A stretch of DNA of 64,000 nt from Poseidonocella sedimentorum (GCF_900116005.1 NZ_FOYI01000001.1:62001-126000); one strand, 5' to 3'. Positions 38,483 through 48,667 are shown, counted from the first letter of the stretch. The notes: a model not told the origin generated them from the letters alone. Translations and numbers: made by a program.

Positions 38483-39607
38483 ATGCAGCAAGGGGCCATC
38501 GAGAGCGAAACGGTGCGGAGCGAGGCCGACGAGGCGCCGCGGCTGGAGGTGCGCCACCTCTGCCGCCGGTTCGACGGGCGCACGGTGGTGGACGACGTCT
38601 CGCTCAGCGTGATGCCGGGGCAGGTGACCTGTCTGCTCGGGCCCTCGGGCTGCGGAAAATCCACCACGCTGCGGATGATCGCAGGCGTCGAGCAGCAGGA
38701 CAGCGGCGAGATCTGGGCCGACGGCCAGATGCTCTGCGACGGGCGCCGCACCGTCCCGCCGGAGCAACGGCGCATCGGGCTCATGTTTCAGGATTTCGCG
38801 CTCTTCCCGCATCTCAGCGTGGCCGAAAACGTGGCCTTCGGGCTGCGCGGGGCCGGGGGGGCTGCGGGCGGGCGCGTCGATGAGCTGCTGTGCAAGGTGG
38901 GCCTGCCGGGCAAGCGCGATGCCTTCCCGCACGAGCTGTCGGGCGGCGAGCAACAGCGGGTCGCCCTCGCGCGCGCCCTTGCGCCGAGCCCGCGCATCAT
39001 GCTGATGGACGAGCCGTTTTCCGGGCTCGACAACCGGCTGCGCGACGGGATCCGCGACGAGACGCTCGCGCTGCTGAAGGCGGAGAACACGGGCGTGCTT
39101 CTGGTCACCCATGAGCCGGAAGAAGCGATGCGCATGGCCGATGAGGTCGCGCTCATGCGCGCGGGGCGCATCGTCCAGAAGGGCGCGCCCTACAACATCT
39201 ACAACGCCCCGATCGACAAGGACGCGCTCGCGTTTTTCAGCGACATCAACCTGATCGAGGCCAAGGTGCACGGCGCGCTGGCCCAGACGCCCTTTGGCGA
39301 GTTCCTCTGCCCCGGTCATGCCGATGGCGAGCGGGTCGAGATCGTGATCCGGCCCCAGCACGTGGCGCTGGATTTTGACCGTGACGGGCGCGGGCCGGAG
39401 CCGACGATGCAACACGGCTGCGCCGCCCGGGGCATCGTCAAACGCGCGCGGTTTCTCGGCACCGAGAGCCTTGTGGAGTTCGCGATGGAGGGCTTTGACG
39501 CGGAGTTCAAGGTGCTGGTGGGGGGGGTGTTCCTGCCGCCCCCGGGCCAGCCGCTCTGGCTCACGATCCCGCGCAACCGCTGCCATATCTTCAGCGCCGC
39601 CGCCTGA
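38483..39607 (+). CDS. ABC transporter ATP-binding protein, Fe3+/spermidine-type, orphan
   Basis: A 374-aa ATPase with Walker A GPSGCGKSTTLRM, Q-loop FQDFALFPHLS, signature LSGGEQQRVALARAL, Walker B IMLMDEPFSGLD and H-loop LVTHEPEEAMRM, followed by a C-terminal TOBE-like regulatory domain. Closest in type to FbpC (ferric iron) or PotA-like importers. No permease or binding-protein gene is adjacent. ATG 38483 is preferred to GTG 38480; neither has a strong ribosome site. Confidence 0.9.
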   Translation: MQQGAIESETVRSEADEAPRLEVRHLCRRFDGRTVVDDVSLSVMPGQVTCLLGPSGCGKSTTLRMIAGVEQQDSGEIWADGQMLCDGRRTVPPEQRRIGLMFQDFALFPHLSVAENVAFGLRGAGGAAGGRVDELLCKVGLPGKRDAFPHELSGGEQQRVALARALAPSPRIMLMDEPFSGLDNRLRDGIRDETLALLKAENTGVLLVTHEPEEAMRMADEVALMRAGRIVQKGAPYNIYNAPIDKDALAFFSDINLIEAKVHGALAQTPFGEFLCPGHADGERVEIVIRPQHVALDFDRDGRGPEPTMQHGCAARGIVKRARFLGTESLVEFAMEGFDAEFKVLVGGVFLPPPGQPLWLTIPRNRCHIFSAAA

Positions 39608-39671
39608 TCCGCTTCGCGCCCGCGCGCCGCTGTGCTAGGCTTGCGGGCAAGAGCGACGGGCAGGGGGCGCC

Positions 39672-40712
39672 ATGCGAGGGACGGGGTTCAGCCGAAGCGA
39701 CGTGCGGCCGATCCACTTTCTGATCATGGCCGGACCGCTGCTGTTGTTCATGCTGAACCCGCTGATCATCCAGCGGATCGGCGTGCCGGTCCTGCCGGTC
39801 GATGCCTCCATCCTGCGGGCGGACGGGGATTTCCTCGAAGCGGCGGGGCGCAGCCGGTTCTTCGCCGGGTGTCTCTTCATGAGCATGATCGTGGTGCTGG
39901 CGCTGGTGGCCTTTGCGGTCGAGCTCGCGGGCCCCTTGACCCGGCGCAGCCGGGCGCTCGCGCTGGGTGTTTTCGCCCTGACACAGATCCCGGTCTGGAC
40001 CTCTATACTTGCCCATCAGCGCGCGGGCGAGGCGGTCTGGCGCTCTTATCACCAACTTGGCGACGGTGTCATGGCGGCGGTGCTCGCGCGGGGGCGCGTG
40101 CCGGTTTGCGAGGAGGGCGCGCGGCTCCTTGGCGTCTTCCCCTGCGGCCCCGAGCCGGGCCTGACGCTCTTCCGCACGCTGCTTGATCTGCTCAACGCGC
40201 TCTCGGGCGCGGGCGTTGCCGCGCTGGTCCTCGGCATGATCCTCTGCCTGGGCCGTCCCCGCCCGCCCGCCGGCATCCCCGCCCGGGTCTACCACCTCGG
40301 CCGCGCCCAACTGGTCAGCCGCCGGTTCCTCTATCTCGCGGGCCTTTTGCTCACCTCGGGCATGTTCGTGACCATCAGCTGGATGCATTGGCCCCTCCCG
40401 CTGGTGCGGCCGGAACTCCGCGCCGACTATCGCGCCGTGCTCGATGCGCTGCTGCTTTATTCGGGCGTGTTCTACACCATGCTTATCCTGATCGGCTTCG
40501 GCCCGGTCCTGTTGGTGCAGGCGCGACAGGCGGACCGGCTGGCGATGGAGGCGCTGCGCGAGGGCGGGGCCGCGATCCCCAGCGTCCGGGATCTGCAGCG
40601 CTGGAAGGAAGAGGCGGGGCTGGCGGTCAGCGAGGTGCAGATGCTGCAGAACCTTCTCGCCGCCGGGGCGCCGCTGATGGCCGGGGTTGCGGGGTCATTC
40701 GCGCCCTTCTGA
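39672..40712 (+). CDS. Membrane protein of unknown function
   Basis: I do not recognise this 346-aa protein. It has about six hydrophobic segments (among them IHFLIMAGPLLLFML, LFMSMIVVLALVAFAVELAG, SGAGVAALVLGMILCLG, LYLAGLLLTSGMFVT and YTMLILIGFGPVLLV) and a short cytoplasmic tail. Two cysteines (VPVCEEGA and FPCGPEPG) sit in a presumed external loop. It follows the ABC ATPase by 64 bp but does not look like an ABC permease. Its end overlaps the convergent regulator gene by 18 nt. Confidence 0.75.
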   Translation: MRGTGFSRSDVRPIHFLIMAGPLLLFMLNPLIIQRIGVPVLPVDASILRADGDFLEAAGRSRFFAGCLFMSMIVVLALVAFAVELAGPLTRRSRALALGVFALTQIPVWTSILAHQRAGEAVWRSYHQLGDGVMAAVLARGRVPVCEEGARLLGVFPCGPEPGLTLFRTLLDLLNALSGAGVAALVLGMILCLGRPRPPAGIPARVYHLGRAQLVSRRFLYLAGLLLTSGMFVTISWMHWPLPLVRPELRADYRAVLDALLLYSGVFYTMLILIGFGPVLLVQARQADRLAMEALREGGAAIPSVRDLQRWKEEAGLAVSEVQMLQNLLAAGAPLMAGVAGSFAPF

Positions 40713-41378
40713 CGGCCCGTCGTGATGCGCGAGGTAGTCCGCAAGCCGCTTGCCAGCCTCATCGACAAACAGCCCCGGCAGGACCTCAAGCGTCTCGATC
40801 CGGTCGATCGGCAGCACGACGAACTCCGCCGGCTCCTCCGTCCAGGCGATCCCTGTCCAGACCCGGCCCCAGTAGTCGAGCTTGAGCGGGCGGAGCGTCA
40901 GTATCTGACCCTCGGCGAGGCGCGCCCGGAGCTTTTGCCGGCTGCGGATCGCCGCGCGGAAGACCGGCATGTGGCGAAACCCCCGCGCCGCGGCGGCAAA
41001 GGCGCCGGTGGCAAAGCCGGGCGCAAGCGGCGCGGAGGAGCGATCTTCGGGCAGGACCGCGTCGATCTTGCCCGCCAGCGCTGTCGCCGCCGCCCGCATA
41101 TCCGCATCTGGCCCCTGGGCAACGACAGCCAGCCCGAGGTGCAGCGCGGCCAGCTCCTCATCCGTCAGGTTCAAGGGGGGCAGGGTGACCGCGGCCTTGG
41201 CGGTGTAGCCCAGCCCGCGCTCGCCCTCGATCGGCACGCCCGAGGCCGCGAGCGTCTCCATGTCGCGATAGATCGTCCGCATCGAGACGCCAAGCTTGCG
41301 CGCCATGTCCTCCGCCCGGTGCAGCCGCCCGTCGCGCAGGATGGCGATAAGGTCAAGAAGCCTGTCGGATCGGCGCAT
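40695..41378 (-). CDS. YafY/WYL family transcriptional regulator
   Basis: A 227-aa regulator. N-terminal HTH_11 domain (RSDRLLDLIAILRDGRLHRAEDMARK ... VSMRTIYRDMETLAASG, residues 3-55) and a C-terminal WYL-like domain (LKLDYWGRVWTGIAWTEE), which senses ligands in this family. ATG 41378 has AGGAG 5 nt upstream. Three AATTCCG repeats lie between it and tatA and may be its operators. Confidence 0.88.
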   Translation of the reverse strand: MRRSDRLLDLIAILRDGRLHRAEDMARKLGVSMRTIYRDMETLAASGVPIEGERGLGYTAKAAVTLPPLNLTDEELAALHLGLAVVAQGPDADMRAAATALAGKIDAVLPEDRSSAPLAPGFATGAFAAAARGFRHMPVFRAAIRSRQKLRARLAEGQILTLRPLKLDYWGRVWTGIAWTEEPAEFVVLPIDRIETLEVLPGLFVDEAGKRLADYLAHHDGPSEGRE

Positions 41379-41396
41379 GGGGGCTCCTGTGGCGGG

Positions 41397-41458
41397 AATT
41401 CCGGCCCCTATACTGACAGAATTCCGGCAACTGACAACTAATTGACAAAAATTCCGCA
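41397..41458. promoter_or_regulatory. Three AATTCCG repeats between the WYL regulator gene and tatA
   Basis: AATTCCGGC at 41397-41405 and 41420-41428, and AATTCCGCA at 41450-41458, with CTGACA twice near the middle copy. On the minus strand TTGTCA (41437-41432) and TATAGG (41412-41407) could form the regulator promoter, with a longer-than-ideal spacer. Confidence 0.4.
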
Positions 41459-41549
41459 CAGCCCCCGCCGGACACACCTCTTTGCCACTTTTACAACGCT
41501 CCGCATGGGGCTAGAGACGTCCTCATGACGGCGAGAAAGGATTGTCCGG

Positions 41550-41765
41550 ATGCTTAACAATATCGGCCTTCCCGGCCTGCTTCTCATTGCGGTGGTGGTT
41601 CTGGTGCTCTTCGGGCGCGGCAAGATCGCCAATCTCATGGGCGAGGTCGGCAAGGGGATCACCGCGTTCAAGAAGGGCGTGAACGAGGGCACCAAGGAAA
41701 TCGAGGACGGCGCGGCCGACACGGCCAAGGACGTCACCCCCGAAAACGAGAAAGACAAGGCGTAA
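41550..41765 (+). CDS. tatA: Sec-independent protein translocase TatA
   Basis: A 71-aa subunit that forms the pore-like assembly of the twin-arginine system, which exports folded proteins. One helix ([19 protein letters not shown]), hinge FGRGKI and amphipathic helix ([14 protein letters not shown]) with an acidic tail. AAAGGA precedes the start. First gene of tatABC. Confidence 0.96.
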   Translation: MLNNIGLPGLLLIAVVVLVLFGRGKIANLMGEVGKGITAFKKGVNEGTKEIEDGAADTAKDVTPENEKDKA

Positions 41766-41771
41766 ACGCAT

Positions 41772-42248
41772 ATGTTCGGCATGGGCTGGACCGAGCTCCT
41801 GGTCATCGGAATCGTGGCGCTGATCGTGGTGGGGCCAAAGGATCTGCCCGTGCTGTTCCGCACGCTGGGGCAGTTTACGGGCAAGATGCGCGGGATGGCC
41901 CGCGAGTTCAGCCGGGCGATGAACGATGCCGCCGATCACGCCGGCGTCTCCGACATCCAGAAGACGCTCAAGACCGCGACGGATCCGGTCGGCAAGGCGA
42001 TGGACGGGGTGCGCGATGCGGCCCGCTCGATGACCGATATCGACCCGGGTAAGCCCGACTCCAAGCCCGGCCCGAAACCCGCCGAGATGACCGAGGATCG
42101 CGCCGCCGTTGCCAAGAAGATCGAGGCCGCCACCGCCCGCAAGACCGCCGAGCGCAAGGCGCAGGAGGCCGAGGAGGCCCGCCGGATCGCCGACCGCGCG
42201 GAAGCCAGCGCCGCCGAGCCCGCCCCCAAACCTGAGGGTGACGCATGA
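41772..42248 (+). CDS. tatB: Sec-independent protein translocase TatB
   Basis: A 158-aa subunit that works with TatC in substrate recognition. N-terminal helix [20 protein letters not shown], the GPKDLP hinge and an amphipathic helix ([18 protein letters not shown]), followed by a Lys/Ala/Glu-rich tail. Overlaps tatC as ATGA. Confidence 0.95.
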   Translation: MFGMGWTELLVIGIVALIVVGPKDLPVLFRTLGQFTGKMRGMAREFSRAMNDAADHAGVSDIQKTLKTATDPVGKAMDGVRDAARSMTDIDPGKPDSKPGPKPAEMTEDRAAVAKKIEAATARKTAERKAQEAEEARRIADRAEASAAEPAPKPEGDA

Positions 42249-43126
42249 CCACCCAGGACGAGATCGACGACAGCGCCGCCCCTCTGATCGAACATCTGGC
42301 CGAGCTGCGCACCCGCCTGATCCACTGCGTGGTGGCCTTCATCATCGGCATGGTGCTCTGCTTCACCATCTCCCAGCCGATCTTCAACTTCCTGACCGCT
42401 CCGCTCTGTCAGGTGCTGGCCGAGCGCGGGCAGGATTGCGACCTGATCTTCATCTCGCCGCAAGAGGGCTTCTTCGTCGCGATCAAGGTCTCGCTGCTGG
42501 GCGGGTTCATCCTCGCCTTCCCCTACATCGCGAACCAGCTCTGGCGCTTCGTCGCGCCCGGCCTCTACAAATCCGAAAAGGGCGCGTTCCTGCCCTTCCT
42601 CGTCGCGTCCCCCTTCATGTTCTTCCTCGGCGCGGGCTTCGCCTTCTACGTGGTGACCCCGCTCGCCTATGATTTCTTCCTGGGCTTCCAGCAATTCGGC
42701 AACGAGGGGCAGGCGCTCCCGTCCCAACCCGAAGCCAACCAGCCCGGCCTCTCGGTCGTGTTTCAGGGCTCGGCCCAGGAATACCTCAACCTCACGGTAA
42801 AGTTCATCGTGGCCTTCGGCCTGTGCTTCCAGCTCCCCGTGCTGCTCACGCTCATGGGCAAGGCCGGGCTCGTCTCCGCCGAGGGCCTTGGCAACGTGCG
42901 CAAATATGCCGTGGTCGCGATCCTCGTCCTCGCCGCTCTCGTGACCCCACCGGATGTCATCACGCAGGTGATCCTCTTCGTGGTGGTCTATGGGCTCTAC
43001 GAGATTTCCATCCTCCTTGTCGCCCGCGTCGAAAAGAAACGCGAAGCCGCGCTGCGCGCCGAAGGGCTCTGGTTCGAGGATGACGAAGACGAAAAGGACA
43101 CATCGAAAGATCAGGCGGATGTCTGA
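42245..43126 (+). CDS. tatC: Sec-independent protein translocase TatC
   Basis: The 293-aa Tat receptor with six membrane helices. Conserved N-terminal [10 protein letters not shown] with the signal-peptide-binding region, and [17 protein letters not shown] with the conserved acidic/FF region, are visible. The insert [15 protein letters not shown] lies in a periplasmic loop. The C-terminal tail is acidic. It overlaps the DUF815 gene by 8 nt. Confidence 0.97.
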   Translation: MTTQDEIDDSAAPLIEHLAELRTRLIHCVVAFIIGMVLCFTISQPIFNFLTAPLCQVLAERGQDCDLIFISPQEGFFVAIKVSLLGGFILAFPYIANQLWRFVAPGLYKSEKGAFLPFLVASPFMFFLGAGFAFYVVTPLAYDFFLGFQQFGNEGQALPSQPEANQPGLSVVFQGSAQEYLNLTVKFIVAFGLCFQLPVLLTLMGKAGLVSAEGLGNVRKYAVVAILVLAALVTPPDVITQVILFVVVYGLYEISILLVARVEKKREAALRAEGLWFEDDEDEKDTSKDQADV

Positions 43127-43961
43127 CGACACCTTGAAGCGCATCGCCCAAGCCATCGAACGGCTCGCCCCCGCGCCGCCTGTCCCGCCCGACTTCGACG
43201 CCGCCGACGCCTTCGTGTGGCAGGTAGAGCCCGACCGCCTCGCGCCCGTGCCCCTGGTCTCCCGGGTCGACCTGTCGCTGCTGCTCGGCATCGATCGCGC
43301 CCGCGACACGCTGCTCGACAACACGCGCCAGTTCGCCAGGGGCCTGCCCGCCAACAACGCCCTCCTCTGGGGCGCGCGCGGCATGGGCAAAAGCTCCCTC
43401 GTGAAAGCCATCCATGCGGCGGTTCACTCCGAAGGCCTTCCGCTCAAGATCGTCGAGCTCCAGCGCGAAGACCTCCCCAGCGTGACCCGCCTGCTGACCC
43501 AGCTCCGCACCGCGCCGCACCGTTTCGTCCTCTTCTGTGATGACCTCTCCTTCAGCCACGACGACCAGCATTACAAATCGCTCAAAGCCGTGCTCGACGG
43601 CGGCATCGAAGGACGCCCCGACAACGTCCTGTTCTACGCCACCTCCAACCGCCGCCACCTCATGCCGCGCGACATGATCGAAAACGAACGCGCCAGCGCG
43701 ATTTCTCCCAGCGAAGCCACCGAAGAAAAGGTCTCGCTCTCCGACCGCTTCGGCCTCTGGCTCGGCTTCCACCCCTGCACCCAGGACGACTACCTCGCCA
43801 TGATCGACGGCTACTGCGCCGCCCACGGCCTCCAGATCGACCCCGCGACCCTGCGCGCCGAGGCCATCGAATGGCAAGCCACCCGCGGCGCCCGCTCCGG
43901 CCGCGTCGCCTGGCAATTCTTCACCGACCTCGCCGGCCGCCACGGCATCAGCCTCAGCTGA
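43119..43961 (+). CDS. DUF815 family P-loop ATPase
   Basis: A 280-aa AAA+-like ATPase: Walker [14 protein letters not shown], Walker B-like [10 protein letters not shown], and [14 protein letters not shown] (sensor 1 region). This is the DUF815 family, of unknown function. ATG 43119 overlaps the end of tatC (ATGTCTGA, the same overlap as arsR-permease); the longer frame from 42990 lies inside tatC and is not used. Co-translation with tatC hints at a link to export, not proven. Confidence 0.9.
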   Translation: MSDDTLKRIAQAIERLAPAPPVPPDFDAADAFVWQVEPDRLAPVPLVSRVDLSLLLGIDRARDTLLDNTRQFARGLPANNALLWGARGMGKSSLVKAIHAAVHSEGLPLKIVELQREDLPSVTRLLTQLRTAPHRFVLFCDDLSFSHDDQHYKSLKAVLDGGIEGRPDNVLFYATSNRRHLMPRDMIENERASAISPSEATEEKVSLSDRFGLWLGFHPCTQDDYLAMIDGYCAAHGLQIDPATLRAEAIEWQATRGARSGRVAWQFFTDLAGRHGISLS

Positions 43962-43964
43962 CCC

Positions 43965-43995
43965 TTTCTTCTCTTTGAAAATACTCCGGGGGAGG
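43965..43995 (+). repeat. Dispersed intergenic repeat, copy C
   Basis: TTTCTTCTCTTTGAAAATAC then TCCGGGGGAGG, 5 nt after the DUF815 stop. It is followed at once by a GGGGGC/GCCCCC hairpin. A shorter and more divergent copy of the element at 13581 and 29431. Confidence 0.75.
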
Positions 43996-44086
43996 CCGCG
44001 CCAGCGGCCGGGGGCGGAGCCCCCAACCCCGCCCATCCCCACAGCCGCGCCTTGACCTGCGGCCGCTCGCGCGGCAAGAGCGCGCC

Positions 44087-45019
44087 ATGACCTTGCCTGA
44101 CACCATGCCCAAACCGCGCGGCCGCCTGACCGAAAACCGCTCCCTCTCCGAGCTCACCTGGCTCCATGTCGGGGGCCCGGCGGAGCTCTTCTTCCAGCCC
44201 GAAGACGCAGGCGATCTCGCGGATTTCCTCGGGGCGCTCCCTACGGAAATCCCCGTCTTCCCGATGGGCGTGGGCTCCAACCTGATCGTTCGGGATGGCG
44301 GCATTCGCGGGGTGGTCATCCGCCTTGGGCGCGGCTTCAACTCTGTCGAGATCGAAGGCCAGACCGTCCGCGCCGGGGCCGCAGCGCTGGACGCGATGGT
44401 CGCCCGGCGTGCCGCCGCCGAGGGCGTGGACCTGACCTTCCTGCGCACCATCCCCGGCAGCATCGGCGGCGCTGTGCGCATGAATGCGGGCTGCTACGGC
44501 AGCTACATCGCCGATGTGCTGGTCTCGGCCCGGGCCGTTACCCGGCGGGGGGACATCATCGAACTTAGCCCCGAAGACCTGAAATTCGGCTACCGCCAGA
44601 GCAGCTTGCCCGAGGGCGCTGTCCTGATCGAGGCCACCTTGCGCGGCGCGCCCGGCGAGCCCGCCGTGCTGGACGCGCGGATGGAGGATCAACTGGCCCG
44701 CCGCAACGCAAGCCAGCCGGTCAAGGACCGCACCGCCGGATCGACCTTCCGAAACCCCGCGGGCTTTTCGTCCACAGGTGCGGCCGACGACAGCCACGAG
44801 CTCAAGGCGTGGAAGGTCATCGACGATGCCGGCCTGCGCGGCGCGACGCTCGGCGGGGCGGTGATGAACCAAAAGCACCCGAACTTTCTGACCAACGCTG
44901 GGGATGCCACGGCGGCAGATCTCGAAAACCTCGGCGAGATGGTGCGGAAAAAGGTTTACCTTGCGCTCGGGCTGGAGCTAGACTGGGAGATCATGAGGGT
45001 CGGCGAACCGGCCCCTTGA
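44087..45019 (+). CDS. murB: UDP-N-acetylmuramate dehydrogenase
   Basis: The FAD enzyme that reduces UDP-GlcNAc-enolpyruvate to UDP-MurNAc in peptidoglycan precursor synthesis. 310 aa. FAD-site motifs [15 protein letters not shown] and [18 protein letters not shown], then [10 protein letters not shown] with the catalytic Ser and [16 protein letters not shown]. First visible gene of the division/cell-wall cluster; murC would normally lie near, but is not here. Confidence 0.96.
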   Translation: MTLPDTMPKPRGRLTENRSLSELTWLHVGGPAELFFQPEDAGDLADFLGALPTEIPVFPMGVGSNLIVRDGGIRGVVIRLGRGFNSVEIEGQTVRAGAAALDAMVARRAAAEGVDLTFLRTIPGSIGGAVRMNAGCYGSYIADVLVSARAVTRRGDIIELSPEDLKFGYRQSSLPEGAVLIEATLRGAPGEPAVLDARMEDQLARRNASQPVKDRTAGSTFRNPAGFSSTGAADDSHELKAWKVIDDAGLRGATLGGAVMNQKHPNFLTNAGDATAADLENLGEMVRKKVYLALGLELDWEIMRVGEPAP

Positions 45020-45116
45020 TACATTGACTACAGGCGCGCCGACCAGTGACCCCACCAGAGGGCGCAAGGGCGGAAAAATCACAAGAGGGCACGAGCCCCG
45101 GTATTGAGGTACAGGT

Positions 45117-46037
45117 TTGGGCGGATCGAGCAGATCAGCTCCGACAGTTGCGGTTTTGATGGGTGGTCCTTCCGTGGAGCGGGAGGTGTCGCTGTCGAGC
45201 GGGCGCGAATGCGCCGCCGCGCTGCGGGAAGTCGGGTTCCGCGTCGAGGAGATCGACGCCGGGCCCGATCTTGCGTCCCGTCTTTCCGCGCTGTCTCCAG
45301 ATGTGGTCTTCAACGCGCTGCATGGTCGGTGGGGCGAAGATGGCGCTGTGCAGGGGCTGCTCGAATGGATGCGGCTGCCCTACACGCATTCCGGCATTCT
45401 CGCCTCGGCTCTCGCCATGGACAAACAGCGCAGCAAGGCCGCCTTCGCCGAAGCGGGCCTCCCGGTGGTCGAGAGCCGGCTGGTCCCGCGCGGCGAGGTT
45501 GAAGCCGGCCATGTCCTCGCGCCGCCATATGTGGTCAAGCCCAACAACGAAGGCTCCAGCGTCGGGGTCTATCTCGTGCATGAAGCGAGCAACGGCCCGC
45601 CGAAGCTCTCGCCCGAGATGCCTGACACGGTCATGGTCGAACGGTTCGCGCCGGGCCGCGAGCTGACCACCGTGGTGCTGGGGGATCGGGCGCTGGAGGT
45701 CACCGATATCGAAACCGACGGCTGGTATGATTACGACGCGAAATACCGCCCCGGCGGCTCGCGTCATGTGATCCCCGCCCAGATCCCCGATGAAATCCGC
45801 GCGCTCTGCCTCGACTACGCCCTGCGCGCCCATGACGTGCTCGGCTGCCGGGGCATCACCCGGACCGATTTCCGCTGGGACGAGGCGCGCGGCGCGGAGG
45901 GACTCATCATCCTTGAGGTCAACACCCAGCCGGGCATGACCCCGACATCGCTCGCTCCAGAACAGGCGGCGGCGGTGGGGATGAGCTTTGGCGCGCTCTG
46001 CCGCTGGATTGTGGAGGATGCCTCATGCGATCGGTGA
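45117..46037 (+). CDS. ddl: D-alanine--D-alanine ligase
   Basis: A 306-aa ATP-grasp enzyme that makes D-Ala-D-Ala for the peptidoglycan stem. [15 protein letters not shown] at the N-terminus, the ATP-grasp loop [16 protein letters not shown], and [18 protein letters not shown]. The start is TTG 45117, 6 nt after GAGGT; there is no ATG before residue 15, inside the first motif. Overlaps ftsQ by 13 nt. Confidence 0.96.
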   Translation: MGGSSRSAPTVAVLMGGPSVEREVSLSSGRECAAALREVGFRVEEIDAGPDLASRLSALSPDVVFNALHGRWGEDGAVQGLLEWMRLPYTHSGILASALAMDKQRSKAAFAEAGLPVVESRLVPRGEVEAGHVLAPPYVVKPNNEGSSVGVYLVHEASNGPPKLSPEMPDTVMVERFAPGRELTTVVLGDRALEVTDIETDGWYDYDAKYRPGGSRHVIPAQIPDEIRALCLDYALRAHDVLGCRGITRTDFRWDEARGAEGLIILEVNTQPGMTPTSLAPEQAAAVGMSFGALCRWIVEDASCDR

Positions 46038-46930
46038 TCTCCCTGCGCCGCCGGGAGCGTCGCGCCGGCGCAGACCGCCCCGACTACGCCCCCTCGCGGC
46101 TGGCCTATCGCGCCGAGCGGCTCTGGCTGACGCCGTCGGTGCGGCGGATCGTGCGGATCGGCCTGCCGCTCGTGCTCCTTGGTGGGGCCCTGGGCGGATA
46201 CTTTGCCGATACGGGTCGGCGTGAGGCGGTGATCGCCGAGATTTCCGAGATGCGCTCCGCCTTCGAGGGGCGGCCGGAATTCGCCGTCAACCTCATGTCG
46301 ATCGACGGGGCGAGCCCGGCCGTCGCGGCGGAGATCCGCGATGTGTTGCCGCTGCATTTCCCGGTCTCCTCCTTCGATCTCGATCTCGAAGCCATGCGCC
46401 AGACGGTGCGCGGGCTCGATGCGGTGGCCGAGGCCGCCTTGCGCATTCGCCCCGGCGGGGTGCTGGAGCTGCGGGTCGTGGAGCGTGTCCCCGCGCTGAT
46501 CTGGAAACACGCCGCGGGCGTCGATCTGATCGATGCGAGCGGGGCGTTTGTCGCGCCGCTGGCCATGCGCGGCGGGCAGGCCGACCTGCCGCTCATCGCG
46601 GGTGAGGGGGCGGCGGACCATGCGGGCGAGGCCATGGCGCTGCTGGCGGCCGCGCGGCCGCTGGGCGCTCGCGTGCTCGGGCTGGTGCGGATCGGCGCGC
46701 GCCGCTGGGATGTGGTGCTTGACCGTGAACAGCGGATCCTGCTGCCCGAAACGGGGGCTGTCGAGGCGCTGCGCCGGGCGCTGGCGCTCAATGCCGCGCA
46801 GGACATGCTGGAGCGCGATGTGGCCACGGTCGATCTGCGCAATCCGCAGCGGCCGACCCTGCGCCTCTCGCAGGACGCACTGGCCGAATACCACCGGATC
46901 ACAACGTTAAACACGAGGGCAGGGCAGTAG
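46025..46930 (+). CDS. ftsQ: Cell division protein FtsQ
   Basis: A 301-aa bitopic divisome protein. A basic cytoplasmic N-terminus, one helix ([17 protein letters not shown], about residues 44-60), the POTRA domain ([20 protein letters not shown] ...) and the beta domain ([20 protein letters not shown]) are visible. It links FtsA/FtsZ to the periplasmic division proteins. Confidence 0.93.
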   Translation: MRSVISLRRRERRAGADRPDYAPSRLAYRAERLWLTPSVRRIVRIGLPLVLLGGALGGYFADTGRREAVIAEISEMRSAFEGRPEFAVNLMSIDGASPAVAAEIRDVLPLHFPVSSFDLDLEAMRQTVRGLDAVAEAALRIRPGGVLELRVVERVPALIWKHAAGVDLIDASGAFVAPLAMRGGQADLPLIAGEGAADHAGEAMALLAAARPLGARVLGLVRIGARRWDVVLDREQRILLPETGAVEALRRALALNAAQDMLERDVATVDLRNPQRPTLRLSQDALAEYHRITTLNTRAGQ

Positions 46931-48265
46931 ATGATCGAGCTTTATCAATCCCAGCGGGCCATGCGGGCCATGCGCAAGGCGGCGATGCAGCGCGGCGTGG
47001 TGGCGATCCTCGACATCGGGACATCCAAGGTCGCCTGTCTTGTGCTGCGCTTCGATGGCGCGCCCGAAGTGCCGGAAGGCGAGGGCGTGGGCTCGCTCGC
47101 GGGGCAGGCGGGGTTTCGCGTGATCGGCGCCGCGACGACGCGCTCGCGCGGGGTGCGCTTTGGTGAGATCGAGGCGATGGGCGAGGCCGAGCGGGCGATC
47201 CGCACGGCGATCCAAGCCGCCCAGAAAATGGCCGGGATCCGGGTCGATCACGCGATTGCGTGCCTCTCTGGGGCTCGGCCGCGCAGCTACGGGCTTGAGG
47301 GCCGGGTCGATATCGGCGGCGGCGAAGTGCGCGAGCAGGATGTCGCCCGGGTGCTCGCGGCCTGCGAGGTGCCGGACCTCGGCGAGGGGCGCGAGGTGCT
47401 CCACGCCCAGCCGATCAACTTCGCGCTCGATCACCGCTCGGGCCTGTCGGATCCGCGCGGCCAGATCGGGCAGGACCTCGCGACCGACATGCACATGCTG
47501 ACCGTCGACGCCACCGCGATGCGCAACCTCGCCCATTGCATCAAGCGCTGCGATCTGGAGCTCGCCGGGATCGCCTCAGCCTCTTACATGTCCGGCGTCT
47601 CGGCGCTGGTGGAGGATGAGCAGGAGCTCGGCGCGGCCTGCATCGACCTCGGCGGCGGGACCACGGGCGTGTCGATCTTCATCCGCAAACACATGATTTT
47701 CGCCGATACCGTGCGGCTCGGGGGCGATCACGTGACCTCCGATATCTCGCTCGGGCTCGGCATTCCGATGGCCAACGCCGAGCGGATCAAGACCTTCTAC
47801 GGCGGCGTGGTTGCCACCGGCATGGACGACCGCGAGATGATCGAGATCGGCGGCGAGACCGGCGATTGGGAGCTGGACCGGCGCACCGTGTCGCGGGCCG
47901 AGCTCATCGGCATCATCCGGCCCCGCGTCGAGGAGATCCTGGAGGAGGCGCGGGCGCGGCTTGATGCGGCGGGGTTCGACCACCTGCCGAGCCAGCAGAT
48001 CGTCCTTACCGGCGGCGCGAGCCAGCTGCCTGGCATCGACAGCCTCGCCGCGCGCATCCTCGGCCAGCAGGTCCGCATGGGCCGGCCGCTGCGCGTCCAG
48101 GGTCTGCCGCAGGCCGCAACCGGGCCGGGCTTTGCCGGCGCGGTCGGGCTCACGCTCTTTGCCGCCCATCCACAGGACGAATGGTGGGATTTCGAGATCC
48201 CGATGGAAAGCTATCCCGCCCGGAGCCTCAAGCGGGCCATGCGGTGGGTGCGCGAAAACTGGTAA
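46931..48265 (+). CDS. ftsA: Cell division protein FtsA
   Basis: A 444-aa actin-like protein that tethers FtsZ filaments to the membrane. Nucleotide-site motifs VAILDIGTSKVACLV and CIDLGGGTTGVSIF, and GGASQLPGIDSLA. The C-terminus SLKRAMRWVRENW is an amphipathic membrane-binding helix. It begins right after the ftsQ stop and is followed by a 402-bp gap. Confidence 0.96.
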   Translation: MIELYQSQRAMRAMRKAAMQRGVVAILDIGTSKVACLVLRFDGAPEVPEGEGVGSLAGQAGFRVIGAATTRSRGVRFGEIEAMGEAERAIRTAIQAAQKMAGIRVDHAIACLSGARPRSYGLEGRVDIGGGEVREQDVARVLAACEVPDLGEGREVLHAQPINFALDHRSGLSDPRGQIGQDLATDMHMLTVDATAMRNLAHCIKRCDLELAGIASASYMSGVSALVEDEQELGAACIDLGGGTTGVSIFIRKHMIFADTVRLGGDHVTSDISLGLGIPMANAERIKTFYGGVVATGMDDREMIEIGGETGDWELDRRTVSRAELIGIIRPRVEEILEEARARLDAAGFDHLPSQQIVLTGGASQLPGIDSLAARILGQQVRMGRPLRVQGLPQAATGPGFAGAVGLTLFAAHPQDEWWDFEIPMESYPARSLKRAMRWVRENW

Positions 48266-48667
48266 ACCGGGGCGCAGGCACGCAGATTTTTGCGTGACAG
48301 TCCCAAACGGAGCGGGTAGCAAGACAACAGATCGGGTTTGAACCCGGCGAGAGGCGCGAGCAGGTGCCTGAAATTTCGAGACTGTTTCGCGCGCCCGTGG
48401 TGCGCGGCGATCCGTTGCGCATTGGGGTATGCGCACCGGGTTCTTTGTGTGCGTGTGGGTGGTTAACACAAGATCGGCCGCTATGAGCGAAATACCGCGG
48501 AATCGTGCGAGCGACTCCCATATTTTGTGGTTTTCGGGTGTTTTTCACGTGACGAGGCGGTAAGATTGCGCAATACTTGGCCCACAAAAGCGGCAGCAGG
48601 TTAATTGCCGCAGTGAGGCGGCAAAACGTCGTGGCAGCGGCGGTTAAAAACAGCAGGCGGACAACAC
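48266..48667 (+). other. 402-bp leader/promoter region of ftsZ
   Basis: No gene is seen. It holds two GANTC sites (48500-48504, 48513-48517; a third at 48676 in ftsZ), a 7-bp perfect hairpin TTGCCGC/GCGGCAA (48605-48624) about 44 nt before the ATG, and more A/T than its surroundings. ftsZ probably has its own promoter here; no clear -35/-10 pair stands out. Confidence 0.5.

Noticed and set aside
48336-48355. A tRNA-like T-arm (CGGGTTTGAACCCG) between ftsA and ftsZ
   Set aside because: No acceptor stem, D-arm or anticodon arm can be built around it.
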